Assembly: GCA_019426215.1 (NCBI GenBank)
Contig: CM033401.1
Location: 17,923,134-17,987,133, forward strand
Direction: 5' to 3'
Source of the DNA: Buddleja alternifolia
Taxonomy: Eukaryota; Streptophyta; Magnoliopsida; Lamiales; Scrophulariaceae
DNA: 64,000 bases
Part shown: positions 1 to 10,813 of the stretch, one piece after another
Layout: every line of letters starts with the position of its first letter
How positions within the stretch are numbered: the stretch's first letter is position 1
The notes under the pieces: model-generated
Told to the model about the DNA's origin: nothing
The model's database searches: none
What the model saw: only the letters and a program-made list of their open reading frames with translations
Translations under genes and position numbers: made by a program

Positions 1-2055
1 CCTCCTGCCAGATTCCCCTCTGTTTCATCCCCTTTTTCTGCAGAATCCTTCGAGTAGAGAGGTGTTTTGTGGACTACTGGAATACTGTTTTGAGACGTAG
101 TTACTCCAGACAGATTACTCGAAAGCAAATCACTGATATTACCAGGCTCTGTGCTGGTACAGTAAACATGGCTCAACTTTCGAGCCTCTTTTCAAATGAG
201 GTAATTTTGCATCTTTGTACAAATTTCTTTTACTTCAGATAATCCTCATATTAAACTATCACCTTTCTTCTGCAGGATAGTGACTACATTCTCCCATACG
301 CCCTGCCCTCGAGTTGGAGATTCGAGCGGGATGATCCCCAAGTCCAGGAGGCTGTTGAGCTTTCTCAAGCTCTTCGAGCGTCAGACACAGTATTTGAGCC
401 TTCTGCTATTTCTGTACCCATTTCTCAAAAATGGGGAGCGATCACTATCCATGAACCTCCAGCTCCGACCCCTCGAGTTGGGGTTGAAGAGGTTCCTCGA
501 ACATTTCATAAAGACGAAGAAGATGAGATAGATCCCCATGCTCTCCAACCAAGACGCAGGAAACGCTCGCGTTTGCAAGAATCTATCGGAACCTCAAGTA
601 AGAATTTACCTTTTATTAATTTATGACAGCTTTTACCTTATCAATTTATGCTTTACATTCGAGAAGTATTCGTACTAGTATACTTTCCCTTATATAGGCT
701 CTTCGAGTGGAGCTGCTGTTCTCGAGACGCCTCCTATTGAGACAACCGTTGCTGAAGTCAACACTGTGGATACCCTCGACACCAATCTTGAGGGGCCTCC
801 ACTCGAGCTCTTATCTGAGACTCAACACATTCCAATCGAGGGAGATATTGAAACCTGAAGTAGTCCAGAAGGTACTTTCATGCTTTTATCATTTTTTACG
901 AAAATGCTTAGAGTTTCTTCATGTCATGTGAAAGCTTGTGCATTTTTGTTGCAGCCACTTCTACTGATGTTTCACCTCTCTCCCCTATTCAAGATAGTTC
1001 AATTCAAATGGAAGTTGATACAAAGGTTGCCTCGAGTACTGTCATTGGACCTTCGAGAATTCTTTCATCAGGGAAATCCTTGTATCACTCGTATATTTAT
1101 TTTCTTTTTATTCTATTTTCGAGAAAAGTTCAATATACATATATATATATATGCATGAAAATTCCTTTCAGGGTCCACCCTTTTCGAGAATTTAGGCATT
1201 TCTAGCTTGCCATCCTCGATGAGGTTCTCTTTTGGCACCATGACAGGAACGTCTACTATTTTCGTGGATTCGTCCATTCTTCAAAACATTAGGACGAGTC
1301 TTGCACTTGGAGCTCGAATTCGGCCTACTTTCGGCCTTCCTCCTATTCCTTCTTCAGTTCAAATAGAAGAAATTGGGGATGCTCAACCTTTGACTCCTCT
1401 TGCCGAGCCAGTTGCTCTTACTGCTCCATTCGAAGGTATGCGCCTGTTTGTTATTTATATTTTGCTCGATTCTTAAGTCTTTGCTTAAATTCGTAACCTC
1501 ATTTTTAGGAGATGCGGCCCCTGTAATATTTTCCCAAGTTGCTCTAAGCGAAGCACTTCATGACATAAGACTTCGACTTACTGATGCCAACTTGCTTGAA
1601 AAACTCGTTTTCTACTTGATGAGGCAGCTTCGAGGATGGCTGATCAGTGGCTGCCCATGTTTCAAACGGCCCGCGAGGTATTCGAGAACAGCCTTGCCAA
1701 TCTCTATGTCTCCATGAGTCAAGGCATTAACCCTTTTGAAAGGGAGATATCTTCTAGCCATGCCTAACAAATGGATCAGGTGCGCAATCGAGTCCCTGTT
1801 CTAGAGAACTCTCGAGCATATTACCTGGCTCGAATTGCTGCGCTCGATGCTCAGATTGCCAGCCTTCAAGTCGAAAGGGATCGCTTGGCCAATTTAGTCA
1901 ATCAAGTCGAAGAAGATTTATCAGCCTTAAATGATCAAATTATTGGGTTAACTCATGAGCTCGAAGAAGTAGTCAAACTTGCCTTGCTCGAGAGAGACAC
2001 ATTTGACTCTGCTCTTGATGTATTAGCCAACTCTTTGTTTTTTATTAAGTCTTAG
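1..2055 (+). pseudogene. Plant-mobile-domain-like pseudogene, 3' part, antisense inside a gypsy element
   Basis: This is the 3' part of an intron-containing reading frame; its start lies left of the window. Exon-like blocks run to about 200, then 276-597, 698-871, 955-1081, 1172-1435 and 1509-2055, mostly with GT donors and pyrimidine-rich AG acceptors. The first block ends with a stretch containing ITRLCAGTVNMAQLSS, which resembles the end of the plant mobile domain (aminotransferase-like, PMD) found in MAIN/MAIL proteins and in transposons. A proline- and serine-rich linker follows. The last block is a coiled coil, with heptad-like Leu, Ile and Val from about 1790 to 2020. The frame is broken by a stop near 856, a frameshift near 1600 and a stop near 1765. 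It lies antisense to, and downstream of, the gypsy integrase, where some Tat-lineage elements carry extra ORFs. The PMD assignment rests on remembered family features and is moderately sure; the broken state is seen directly. Confidence 0.6.
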
Positions 2056-2144
2056 ACATTTTTGAGTAATGTAATTATAACAATCCTTACTTTATTTGTA
2101 AGAAATTTTTGCCCGTTTCGGGTAGTCTCTCAAATATAATGGCT

Positions 2145-2546
2145 TCATTTTCTTTTCATGTGCTTGGTGTATATTTCTTTAAATGTTTCGCATTTAATTC
2201 CATATTCGCCTCCATTTAAATATTGAAGTTTAAAGAAATTTCCTGATAACTTATCCGAAATAAAAAATGGTCCTTCCCACTTAGGTGACCATTTTCCATA
2301 AAAATGGTCCTTTGACCTTTCGGGTAAAATCATTTTCCAAACCAAGTCTCCTATTTCGAAAGATCTCGCATTTATCTCTTTATTATAACTCTTCTCAATC
2401 TTCTTCTTTTGGAGTTCGATTTGTTGCAACACCATAATTTGCAACATTTCGTGGTCAAACTTTTCGATGTTTATACTTTCAACATATTCTTCAGCTATAT
2501 GTCTTTCTTGTTCTAGAATTCTTCTAGACATTACGTTGATTTCCAT
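2145..2546 (-). pseudogene. Gypsy integrase, C-terminal domain
   Basis: This 133-codon open stretch encodes the end of the gypsy integrase. A charged helical region (EQERHIAEEY... to KKKIEKSYNKE) is followed by the small-barrel signature GDLVWK and GKWSPKWEGPF. That signature is typical of the C-terminal DNA-binding domain of Tat-type integrases. The stop near 2145 is probably the natural end of the polyprotein. It is separated from the catalytic core by frame breaks between 2547 and 2690, so it is a fragment of a dead gene. Confidence 0.85.
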
Positions 2547-2689
2547 TGGAATAACAGCTTCGTGACCATATACTAATTGAAAAGGGGATATTCCTAAACT
2601 ATCTTTTTTTTATTGTCCTTAGGGCCCATAATGTATCGATTAATAATTCATGCCAATTTCTAAGGTTAAGGTTTATCATTAAAGATACA

Positions 2690-3250
2690 TCCCTTGATTA
2701 ATTTATTTGATGACTCAGCTTGCCCATTTGCCTGAGCATAATATGGTGTTGAGTTCATCAATTTTATACCAAATTAATCGAAGAATTCGAGCATTTCTGT
2801 ACTATTAAAGATTCTAGCTTGATCAAAAGTTATGGACTCTGGAATTCCAAACCTAGTGATAATGTAATCTTTAATAAATTCAACTACTTGTTTCGAATTT
2901 ATGCTCTCGAAAGCTTTGGCTTCGACCCATTTGGTAAAATAATCCGTCGCCACTAGAATATAACTATGCCTTTTAGATGAGGCTGGTTTAATTTCTTCCA
3001 ATTATATCCATGGCCCACCCTCGAAATGGCCAAGGTTTCACAATAGAATTTAACTGCATTGCGGGTTATCTCAGTATTTTACCATATTTCTGACACTGCT
3101 GACAACCTTTAGCATAACTTAGGCAATCTCGTAAGACTGTAGGCCAATAGAATCCATATTTATGTATTAACCATCTCATTTTCTGCCCTGCTTGATGGGC
3201 TCCGCATATGCCTTCGTGGGTTTCTGCGATTATAATCAAAGCATCTTCTA
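2690..3250 (-). pseudogene. Gypsy integrase, zinc-binding and catalytic core, broken
   Basis: Reading leftwards on the - strand, an HHCC zinc-binding domain is recognisable at about 3225-3070 (HEGICGAHQAG, then CQQCQKYG). The catalytic core follows: the first Asp lies in ATDYFTKWVEA, the second in the degenerate ITFDQARIF, and the catalytic Glu in QANGQAESSNK near 2700-2745. The enzyme normally inserts the cDNA into host chromosomes. The core is interrupted by a stop at about 2772 and further frame changes, and the second-Asp motif has lost its usual Asn-Gly context. Clearly non-functional. Confidence 0.82.
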
Positions 3251-3531
3251 AATCGAGATATTTTAATAAGACCCCCCTTGAGAGTCCTTCGTATATAATT
3301 CTTCTACATCATAGAAATAATGATGGGCATTAATTTTAATTTGTTCGAGAATCCTCCTTTAGCTGGATTTTTAAGATAATCAATGATCTCGAGGTGCCAG
3401 TCCTCTTTTTCTTTTAAAATTTCGATTCTATTAACGTGTATTGTTCTTTGCTCGAAGGGTAACATCACTCTCGGTTCGAGTTGAATAACTGACTCCAGCA
3501 TCTCAAGGTCAATCTTATATCCTGATGCTAA

Positions 3532-4080
3532 TTAAGCTAAGTCATTAGATATTTGATTCTTTTCTTTGGGTACATAAGAAACTTTCACTATTTCGAAATG
3601 TTTGAATAACTCATGTACTCGAGCATATGAGATCACCGCTAATGGGCTTACACACTTGAATACTCCCCTTACTTGATTTATAATCAGTTGGGAATCTCCT
3701 TTTATCTTGATATCTTTAGCATTCATATCTCGTAATATTTCTAATCCTAAGATAAGAGCTTCATATTCTACTTTAGTGCAGTCACCTTCGATTTTAGCAT
3801 ACATTTTGGTAATTAATTTGGATGGGGATATAATATATATCCCAATCCATGCACTGTCTCGAGTACTTGACCCATCAAAATATAACATCCAAGGTGCTAA
3901 ACTTATGACTCCAATTTTGAATTTTTCTAGCATTTCATCTCCTTTCGAGGGGTGATCAGCCAAAAAATCAGCTAATGCTTGACTTTTTATGACCTTTTGA
4001 GGTACATAGACCAAGTCGAACTGAAGTAAACTGAGACTCCATTTGCTCAATCGACCTTTTACCAAAGGTTGATTAATCAT
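3532..4080 (-). pseudogene. Second (archaeal-type) RNase H domain of the gypsy pol
   Basis: This 182-codon open stretch holds an RNase H fold: LYFDGSST (first catalytic Asp), then EYEALILGLE (catalytic Glu), then IKGDSQLII (next Asp), ending in YVPKEKNQISNDLA. The family member that follows the ordinary gypsy RNase H is called aRH and marks the Tat lineage. Such domains degrade RNA in RNA-DNA hybrids during reverse transcription. The frame ends near 3532 and the downstream linker (3304-3501 on the - strand) is a separate frame, so the polyprotein is broken here. Confidence 0.85.
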
Positions 4081-4093
4081 AAACTTAATAACA

Positions 4094-5374
4094 TCAGTTG
4101 GTGATACTACTTCGATAGAGTATGACGCAATAGTGTCTCAATTTTACTGATGCAAAATATAGACTAAGACACCATTTTTCAATTGAAGTATATCTTTTTT
4201 CGGCATCATTTAGCAATCTGCTTAGGTAGAATAAGGCTTGTTCGTATCCCCTATCATTTTCCTGTACTAGCAAACATCCTATGGAAAATTCGGATGCAGA
4301 TATATAAAGCCTCAACTTTTTTCCTTTTCGAGGAGGAATTAATATTGGAGGTTGGGTTAGATACCTTTTAATATTTTCGAAAGCTACTTTTTGTTTGTCT
4401 CCCCAAATAAACTCATCCTCATCTTTTAGTCGTAATAAAGGCGGGAAAACTTCGGTTTTTCCAACCAAATTAGCTATAAATCTCCTCAAAAAATTAACTT
4501 GCCCTAAAAAATGTTGAAATGTCCTTTTATTTCCAGGAGGTTTAGCCTCCAAGATAGCCTTAGCTTTGTTTCGATCTACTTCGATGCCTCGATTATGGAT
4601 TAAGAACCCTAAGCAGTTCCCAGCTTCTACAACGAAAGCACATTTCAAAGGATTCGTTTTTAAATTATAATGCCTCATTCGTTGGAATGTTTCGACTAAA
4701 TATTGCATATGCTCTTTATGTGTTTGAGCTTTAACTACGATATCATCAATATAGACCTCTAACGACTTTCCAATAAGATCACGAAACATGTAGTTCATGG
4801 TTCTTTGGTACGTAGCCCCGACATTCTTTAAACCGAAAGGCATAACTATCCATTCGAAAGTCCCTATGGAACCTGGACATCTAAAAGCTGTTTTGCTTCT
4901 ATCCACTTCGGAGATTTTCAACTGATAGTACCCGTATCTATCCATAAATGACATTACTTTGTACCTAGCAGTTTCATCGATCAAAACGTCTGCCATTGGC
5001 ATGGGATATTCGTCTTTTGGCGAATCTCTATTTAAATCTCTGAAGTCGATGAAAACTCGTATTTTGCCATTTTTCTTAGTCACTGGTACTATGTTCGCCA
5101 ACCATTCGACGTACCTAGCTGGTCTAATAAACTTGGCCACGACTAACTTTCCAATCTCCTCTTTGATTGCTCCCATCAAGTCTGGTGATAGTCGTCGAGG
5201 TGCTTGTGTTATTGGTTTTAAACCGGGTTTAATAGGTAATTCGTGTCGAGCTATAGTCATATCAACTCCTGGCATTTCATGATGTGCCCAAGCGAAGCAA
5301 TCTTTAAATTGTTGTAATATTTCGATTAATTCATTTTTTTCATTCGTTTCCATTTTCGAGCTTATATAAGACAC
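4094..5374 (-). pseudogene. Gypsy reverse transcriptase and first RNase H
   Basis: This is the longest open stretch of the element (426 codons). Reverse-transcriptase blocks are in order: FIDFRDLNR around residue 110, FMDRYGYYQ (first catalytic Asp) around 145, MPFGLKN around 180, and the active-site YIDD at residues 208-211. The connection domain and the gypsy RNase H start (LRLYISASEFSIG, with YTSIEKWCLSLYFA) follow. A frame change at 4093 separates it from the second RNase H. The enzyme core looks well kept, but the missing upstream and downstream frames make the element non-coding as a whole. Confidence 0.9.
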
Positions 5375-6052
5375 CCTTAGGTTTTCTATTGTCCCAAGAT
5401 TAATTTCTTCTAAAGGATCCTAGATCTCTTTTCGAATATCTTCATCAGGTTCCATTGTCCCATGTTCAACTCTTCAAATAGCTATTTTTATTTTCGAAAT
5501 TGCTAAACATATTGTTGTTCGAACTCGAATTAAGTTGTTCGATGAAACCATAACTGTAATCAGATAATTTCAAATTAGTTTTTTCGATAACTAATCTCTT
5601 AAATAAAACATCGAGTACATCATATTGTTCCCAATCATCCATAGCAAAGATTTAAAATAAAAATTACAATTGCCCTAAATCGATTCGGGCTAATCTTTCC
5701 TCTACTTTGATTGTAGATTGATTCTTTATCCTTGGATTTCGACATCTTTCTCTTTGCCTTCTTCTCCCGCATTTTAGATAACCGGGTCTTTCGAATCTTG
5801 GTCATCTTTTACTCCAAACTTTTTGGCGGGTTATGTAGCATGTACAATGTGAGTATCGATAAAATAAGAGTTACTTTCAGCTTTAACAATCTCGAACTTG
5901 TGACCGTTCCAACAAACTAGGATTTGATGTAACGTTGAAGGGATACAATAATTCTGATGTATACAATCTCTTCCAAATAATGCATTAAACGAGGATGAAT
6001 TCGTATCCACCACAAAAAATGCGGAATAAGAACTCTGAGTTCCGATTGTTAT

Positions 6053-6460
6053 TCAACAAGGCAAGATTCCAGACACTCTGGTTGCTTGCCCTGAAAAACC
6101 GTATACTGCTACGTCAGTAGTTATTAAGTCTTTTGAATTTATACGTAACTTTACTAACGTTTTTTCAGGTAAAATATTAACAGTAGCGTCGTTGTCTACC
6201 AATACTTTATTAACCTCGACACCTTCGATTTCGGCTCTTATGAACAGAGGCTTCATGTGATTATTGTCAACCTTTTCTTTCGAGAATAAAAGATTAGCCA
6301 AACTTTCATTTTCTTTTTTGGTTTTGAGCAATTCATGATTAGATATTTCAGAATCAAAACGATTACCTGTTTCACAGACAGTCATCATCTCGAGAGACTT
6401 GTCTTCCTCATCCATCTTTTCTTCCTTTGTAGCAAATGCTGCTGGTAGTACCGTCACCAT
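6053..6460 (-). pseudogene. Gypsy aspartic protease domain
   Basis: The open stretch encodes a retropepsin-like region: PLFIRAEIEGVEVNKVLVD, then the active-site triplet region, then NILPEKTLVKL, then VYGFSGQ. In active relatives the Asp is followed by Ser/Thr/Asn-Gly-Ala; here the motif reads DNDA, so the conserved Gly is replaced by Asp. This would be expected to disable cleavage of the polyprotein. The domain sits between gag and RT as expected for gypsy elements. Confidence 0.8.
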
Positions 6461-6493
6461 GTTTATGTCTTCGTCCCTTCCGAATTGTAGGGC

Positions 6494-6808
6494 TCACTTA
6501 AAAGAAGCTTCCTTCGCTTTTACATCGGCTTCGTTTGCCGATTCTTCATAAGGTGAATCTCCCAAAAGGATGTCTAAACCATCCTCTGACTCAAAATCAT
6601 CCAGATTTTCATCGTCCTCAATCATGATATTCTTTCCCTTCACATTTACTTCCTTCAGCTGGTCGCTTAACCGATCTATCTCTTTTTTGTATTCATCATC
6701 TTGTGCTGAATTTCTTTCTATTTTCAATTTCAGAATTCCTTTGTTTAACGCCTCTTCTTCGATTCGAAGGTTGGCGATCACTGCTTCTTGTTGCATCTCT
6801 AATGCCAC
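6494..6808 (-). pseudogene. Gypsy gag-protease linker, coiled-coil and acidic
   Basis: A 104-codon open stretch between the gag zinc finger and the protease. The N-terminal half is rich in Glu, Leu, Ile and Lys with heptad-like spacing and is probably a coiled coil. The second half is very acidic (DDENLDDFESEDGLD). I know no enzymatic function; in Tat elements this part of the polyprotein varies. It is assigned by position only. Confidence 0.5.
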
Positions 6809-6943
6809 CGCTGCTTGAGACTATGCGACCTGTTGTGCGATAGCCTTCGGGTGGCTTTCGTTTTTCCTCTAGTCATTGTATCCACCCAAACGAGTGAAGG
6901 GTGAATCTCTGCCGGCTAGTGCAAATCTTCCATATCTTCTTCC

Positions 6944-7530
6944 TCAAAAATGCCTGTTGTAAGGCATCTGATTACTAGGCTCAGACCTCTGTATCTTGTT
7001 CCATTCTCTCTGATATGCCGAAACCCACTCAGGATCATTTGGGATCACCTGTAGCCTTACCAACTCATAGTGAAGGGTATCAACACACTGGTTACATAGT
7101 ACTTTCTGCATCTTCGTCAGATTATCTACCACTTTCGCTGGGGTTTGGTAAATGATCTCACGCATTCGAGTTTCGAGTACCTCCTTATATGATTTTTCTT
7201 CATTATTTTGAGTCGGCATGGCCGATTCGATTTTCGACTCTCTTTCTTTCGGGTTTCATCTTGGTCAAATTCCAAAATCCTCTTGTCAATCCCTGAAAGA
7301 AGTATCACACCCCTTTCATATTGTTTTGCCACAAAACGTCTGAAAATTTGGCATTGGTCAGTAGTATGCATAGTGTTCATATGCCACCTACACATGCCCT
7401 CGAGTCCCTCATCTTTTACCTTCGGGAATGTCAAAATCCCTTCATCTATGAGCATGTTGAATAGCCGGTTTGCCAACTTGGCTTCCTTAGAAACCTGAGA
7501 ATCAGAACATTCAGAGTAATTAATTTCCAC
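6944..7530 (-). pseudogene. Gypsy gag, nucleocapsid-like zinc finger region
   Basis: Two overlapping frames (7530-7126 and 7219-6944) together cover the C-terminal gag. The first contains CRWHMNTMHTTDQCQIFRR, matching the C-x-W-H...H-x-T-x-x-C pattern of Tat-type gag proteins, and AKLANRLFNMLIDEGIL. The second contains VLCNQCVDTLHYELVRLQVIP. The need to switch frame around 7150-7200 shows a frameshift. Gag normally packages the element RNA into virus-like particles in the cytoplasm. Confidence 0.72.
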
Positions 7531-7849
7531 AGCATTTATATCAAAACTTAAAACAGGAAAAGGATCTTCATCAATATTCGCTTTTTGGGTGTCAGGGAAG
7601 ATAATTTCTTTCGAGTCTAATTTTTCTTGTATTAAATTTCGAAATAAAATGCAATCATTCGTGTTGTGTCATGTGAAAATGCATTATGCCATTTACAATA
7701 AGGTTTTCTCTTTATTTCAGCTTTCGAAAGAATTCTATGTTTTCCTTTAAATTTTAATTTCTTATTAGCGAGTAACCAATCAAAAATTGTTCAGTTTTCG
7801 TTACATCAAAAGTGTAATTCTTTTCTTTTTTCGCCCAGTCGCCATACAT

Positions 7850-9541
7850 TCTTTCTTTTCGAAATCTCCACATTGGAATGGAGGTCCCTTCACGAATTCC
7901 GCTAGGTCAATTTCATAGGCATCCTCGAATGCCCATGGAACTCCTATTTCAAAAGTGTTAAAACCATGGTGTTTTCATTGACTTTCCTTTTTGAACATGT
8001 TTTCGTATCTTATGGTGCTTTCAGCTAAACTTCTAAAGTCAGAAAATACCATCCCATCGAATTTTATCCTATATTCGAAGGACATATTCTGTTGGGCTAA
8101 TTGGACAAATTCAGACTCAGGGATATTCAAGTGACATTTCATCGTAGCCTTTTTGAATCGGGCTAGAAATTCTTCTACTGATTACCCTGTGTTTTGTCTG
8201 ATCTTGGCCAGGTCACTCATAGACATGTCCGGGTCGGTTCGCGCAAAATGACTCTGGAAATGAAATTGCATTTCGTCCCACGTATGTATTAAGTTAAAGG
8301 CTTATCCCGTTAGGGAACTAGGGAATAATCTTAACTTAAGGTAATCTTGGTCCACCGCCTCTCGATATTGGCATGTAAACCGAGACAAGTGTTCTGAAGC
8401 CGACACGTGGTCGTCCCCTGAGAATAATGTAAAATTAGGAATTTTATAAGTCCTAGGGAAAGGGAAATTTCGATCTACCTAATTAAGGTAAGGTTTTCCC
8501 AGAATTAATCGGTGGTTTCTTCGAAACCCAGGCCCATACATTCTTTCGATTGCCAATTCCACTTGATTTTGGAAAGGATCTTGGACCTGTGGTCCTATAT
8601 TTTCTCCCATATAATAGTTAGGCATATATTGCCCCCAGCATATGAAACTTGAAAGTTATTCGCAGTGAAAGGAAAACTTCGATTTGTCTTAAAACCAAGC
8701 AAATTCTGATTTCCCATGTTGTAAGGGATACTCTGAGTCCCTGTATAATGTTGCCCTTGAGGTTGGTTTTTCCCCCCGGTATAAAATCCTTGGGCAAAAC
8801 TAGCATTTGGTTCGAAACTTCCGACATTAACATTCGGATGATAACCAGTAGGCACCTGTCCTTGACCATTCGGTGGTACAAGCAAATTTTGCCTTGCAGG
8901 CTGAGAATTAAATTGACTTGTGTTTGTGTTTTGGAAGTTAAAAGATGTAGGATGTGGAGTTTAGTTAGCATTAATTTGATTCTCTCCTGGTTGCCCCCCA
9001 GGATTTTGTTAGTTTACGACATTCTGTTCCTCGAAAGGTAAGGGACTCGAAGTTTGACCCACTTCGAATTGACTATTTCGAGTTCGAGTCGAGGATAGCC
9101 TACAAGGATTTCATTTGGATTCACGTGTCTAGTTCGAGTCCTAGGTTCGATTGACACTAACTGAGACACTTTTTCTACTAAAAAATTATGCCTGCTTATT
9201 AAAGGTTCGAGTGGTATTTATCATATTAGAAAAAACGTCACACGCTTGATTAAAAATTTCACCCAATTCTGTAATTACTCGAGTAACTTCTCGAGCAAGC
9301 CCGTCTCGGGCACTTACTGCAATATCTTGCACAATTGCAGTAAATATGTGGGCAGACTCTTGAGCTAATGCTCAATATTGATCATCGAATTCTCTTCTTT
9401 GACTTTCTCGAGCACCTGCTAAAGTTTGTTTCATGACTCGAACAAATTGTTCGTACATTTTGTCCGCTCTAACCTTATGTTTCGAATTGGTTGAGCATCA
9501 AAATCATCACCCAAATCATCTCTGAGCGATTCCTCTAACAT
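7850..9541 (-). pseudogene. Gypsy gag, N-terminal and capsid-like part, broken
   Basis: The probable gag start is the ATG at 9541-9539, giving MLEESLRDDLGDDFDAQP before a stop at about 9433. A Gln/Asn/Gly-rich low-complexity region lies at 8595-8971. The retrotransposon-gag core is visible around 8290-8110 as MSDLAKIRQ, a stop, then VEEFLARFKKATMKCH. At least three stops or frameshifts interrupt it. The assignment rests on the order of domains and the EEFLARFKK-type helix; the N-terminal part alone would not be recognisable. Confidence 0.65.
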
Positions 9542-9600
9542 TATATAGAGAACAAGAATTTGTTTTTAAAAAAAATTAAAAGATCAATTATCAAAACTAA

Positions 9601-9619
9601 TCTCCCACTGTGGTCGCCA
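9601..9619 (-). promoter_or_regulatory. Gypsy primer-binding site
   Basis: On the - strand, six bases after the LTR end, the sequence reads TGGCGACCACAGTGGGAGA. It begins with TGG, complementary to a tRNA CCA end, and resembles the TTGGCGACCAC... sites of Tat-lineage elements. The tRNA may be an Arg tRNA, by recollection of related elements; that is not certain. Confidence 0.7.
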
Positions 9620-9625
9620 AAAATT

Positions 9626-10379
9626 TGTTTCGTGATAAACAAAATCAGAATGAGGTGGATCCGAGTGTTCGTTCCAAGCCCCGTGATAATCTATATCTTG
9701 AGATTATCTTTCAACCCCTGCGTTCGATTCGATAAACGGTGGTTCAAGTCTTTAATTATCGCTCTTAATTGTTACTTTCGAATACGAGAATGATGAACGA
9801 AAACTCAAGTCAAGATAAAATTTACCTATCAAATGCTTAAATCTGAAAAAAGGATAATTTATACCTCCATGAGAGTTTTCGATCGTGATGAGTACAAATA
9901 ACTGCGAGTCCAAGCTTCACAGCCAAATCCTAGCGATTCTTAATAAGCAACTATTAAATTATTCTATGACTACTCCTAATTTACGCTATGAACTACTCCT
10001 AAAACTAAAGCTAATTCTAAAAAAATGAAAATGTAGAAGTTGTGATTCTGATGATGTCCTTCCTTTCCTTCTTGGCCACCTATATCTCAATCCTTGAGGC
10101 ACCCACGATCCTTGTACTGCACTCAACTGCTCTTTCAAATTAGCGCGCCTTTCTCCACTGCAGATTATTGGCTCTTTGGACTTCACTTTATTTTTTCATA
10201 TTTTATTTATTGGACTTTCATTCATTCAGCCCATGTTTTTACAGTTCTTTTTCGAATTTAATGGGTCTGTCTTATTTATTTGCAAACCCAATTTTTCTCT
10301 TATTCGATACTCTAGCATTTGGGCCTCTTTGGGCTTAAAATAATCTGAAAGCCCAAATTATTTTATGATGTAAACAACA
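9626..10379 (-). repeat. Gypsy 5' LTR (754 bp)
   Basis: On the - strand the LTR starts TGTTGTTTACATC at 10379 and ends ACGAAACA at 9626, giving the usual TG...CA with a short TGTT/AACA inverted end. The PBS follows directly. The partner LTR is left of the window, so identity between the two LTRs and the TSD cannot be checked here. The expected TSD at this end would be 10380-10384. Confidence 0.75.
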
Positions 10380-10665
10380 CTCATTTGAGCGGAGTTTGTT
10401 AACATATGAAATCAAGTTTGAACAATTTTTTTTGTGCTCGATAAGTTTGAGGCTCAACTCGTTTAGTAAAAAAATTGATAAAACAAAAAGATCAATCCAC
10501 TTGAGCTTAACTCGTGTTCAGTTGGAATAAAGCTCGTTTGAGTTCGGCTCGGTTACAATCAAACCAAACTCAAATACAAATTTTAAAACTCACTAATAAT
10601 TCAAATAAATTTGAACAATAACTTATTCAACTCGAATCAACTTATTTACAACCCTAATTCAACAC
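10380..10665. repeat. Remnant of a hAT-like non-autonomous element, split by the gypsy element
   Basis: This stretch is rich in GCTCG/GAGTT words (GCTCGTTTGAGTTCGGCTCGG) and ends with TTTACAACCCTA at about 10655. That resembles the end of the better preserved hAT-type element at 36353-36722. The gypsy LTR abuts it, so the gypsy probably inserted into it and its other half lies beyond the window. From 10666 to 10813 there is only AT-rich sequence with a poly-A run. Confidence 0.45.
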
Positions 10666-10813
10666 ATATGTCATACTCAAAAAAAAAAAAAAAGAGTTTT
10701 ATTTGACATTACATATTGTATATAATGTACCGGCATTCCTCAATAACAATAAAAAGTAAAAAGTATAATTGAGTCCTATCACTATAAACTCAAAGATATA
10801 ACTATGACAAATT

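Larger units (their letters stand above)
1..10379 (-). mobile_element. Ty3/gypsy LTR retrotransposon, Tat-like lineage, degenerate, 3' LTR outside the window
   Basis: Reading the - strand from 10379 downwards gives LTR, primer-binding site, gag, protease, reverse transcriptase, RNase H, a second RNase H and integrase. This is the gypsy order. A second, archaeal-type RNase H after the first is a hallmark of the Tat lineage (Retand, Ogre, Grande). Between the integrase end (2145) and the missing 3' LTR lies an antisense PMD-like pseudogene. Stops and frameshifts occur in all domains, so it cannot encode its own proteins. The AT-rich stretch 5375-6052 is the decayed protease-RT linker, where I see no intact frame over 65 codons. 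Confidence 0.9.

Noticed and set aside
1771..2055. A separate small coiled-coil gene starting at the ATG at 1771
   Set aside because: The same frame continues upstream across one stop at 1765, so it is the end of the larger broken PMD-like gene.
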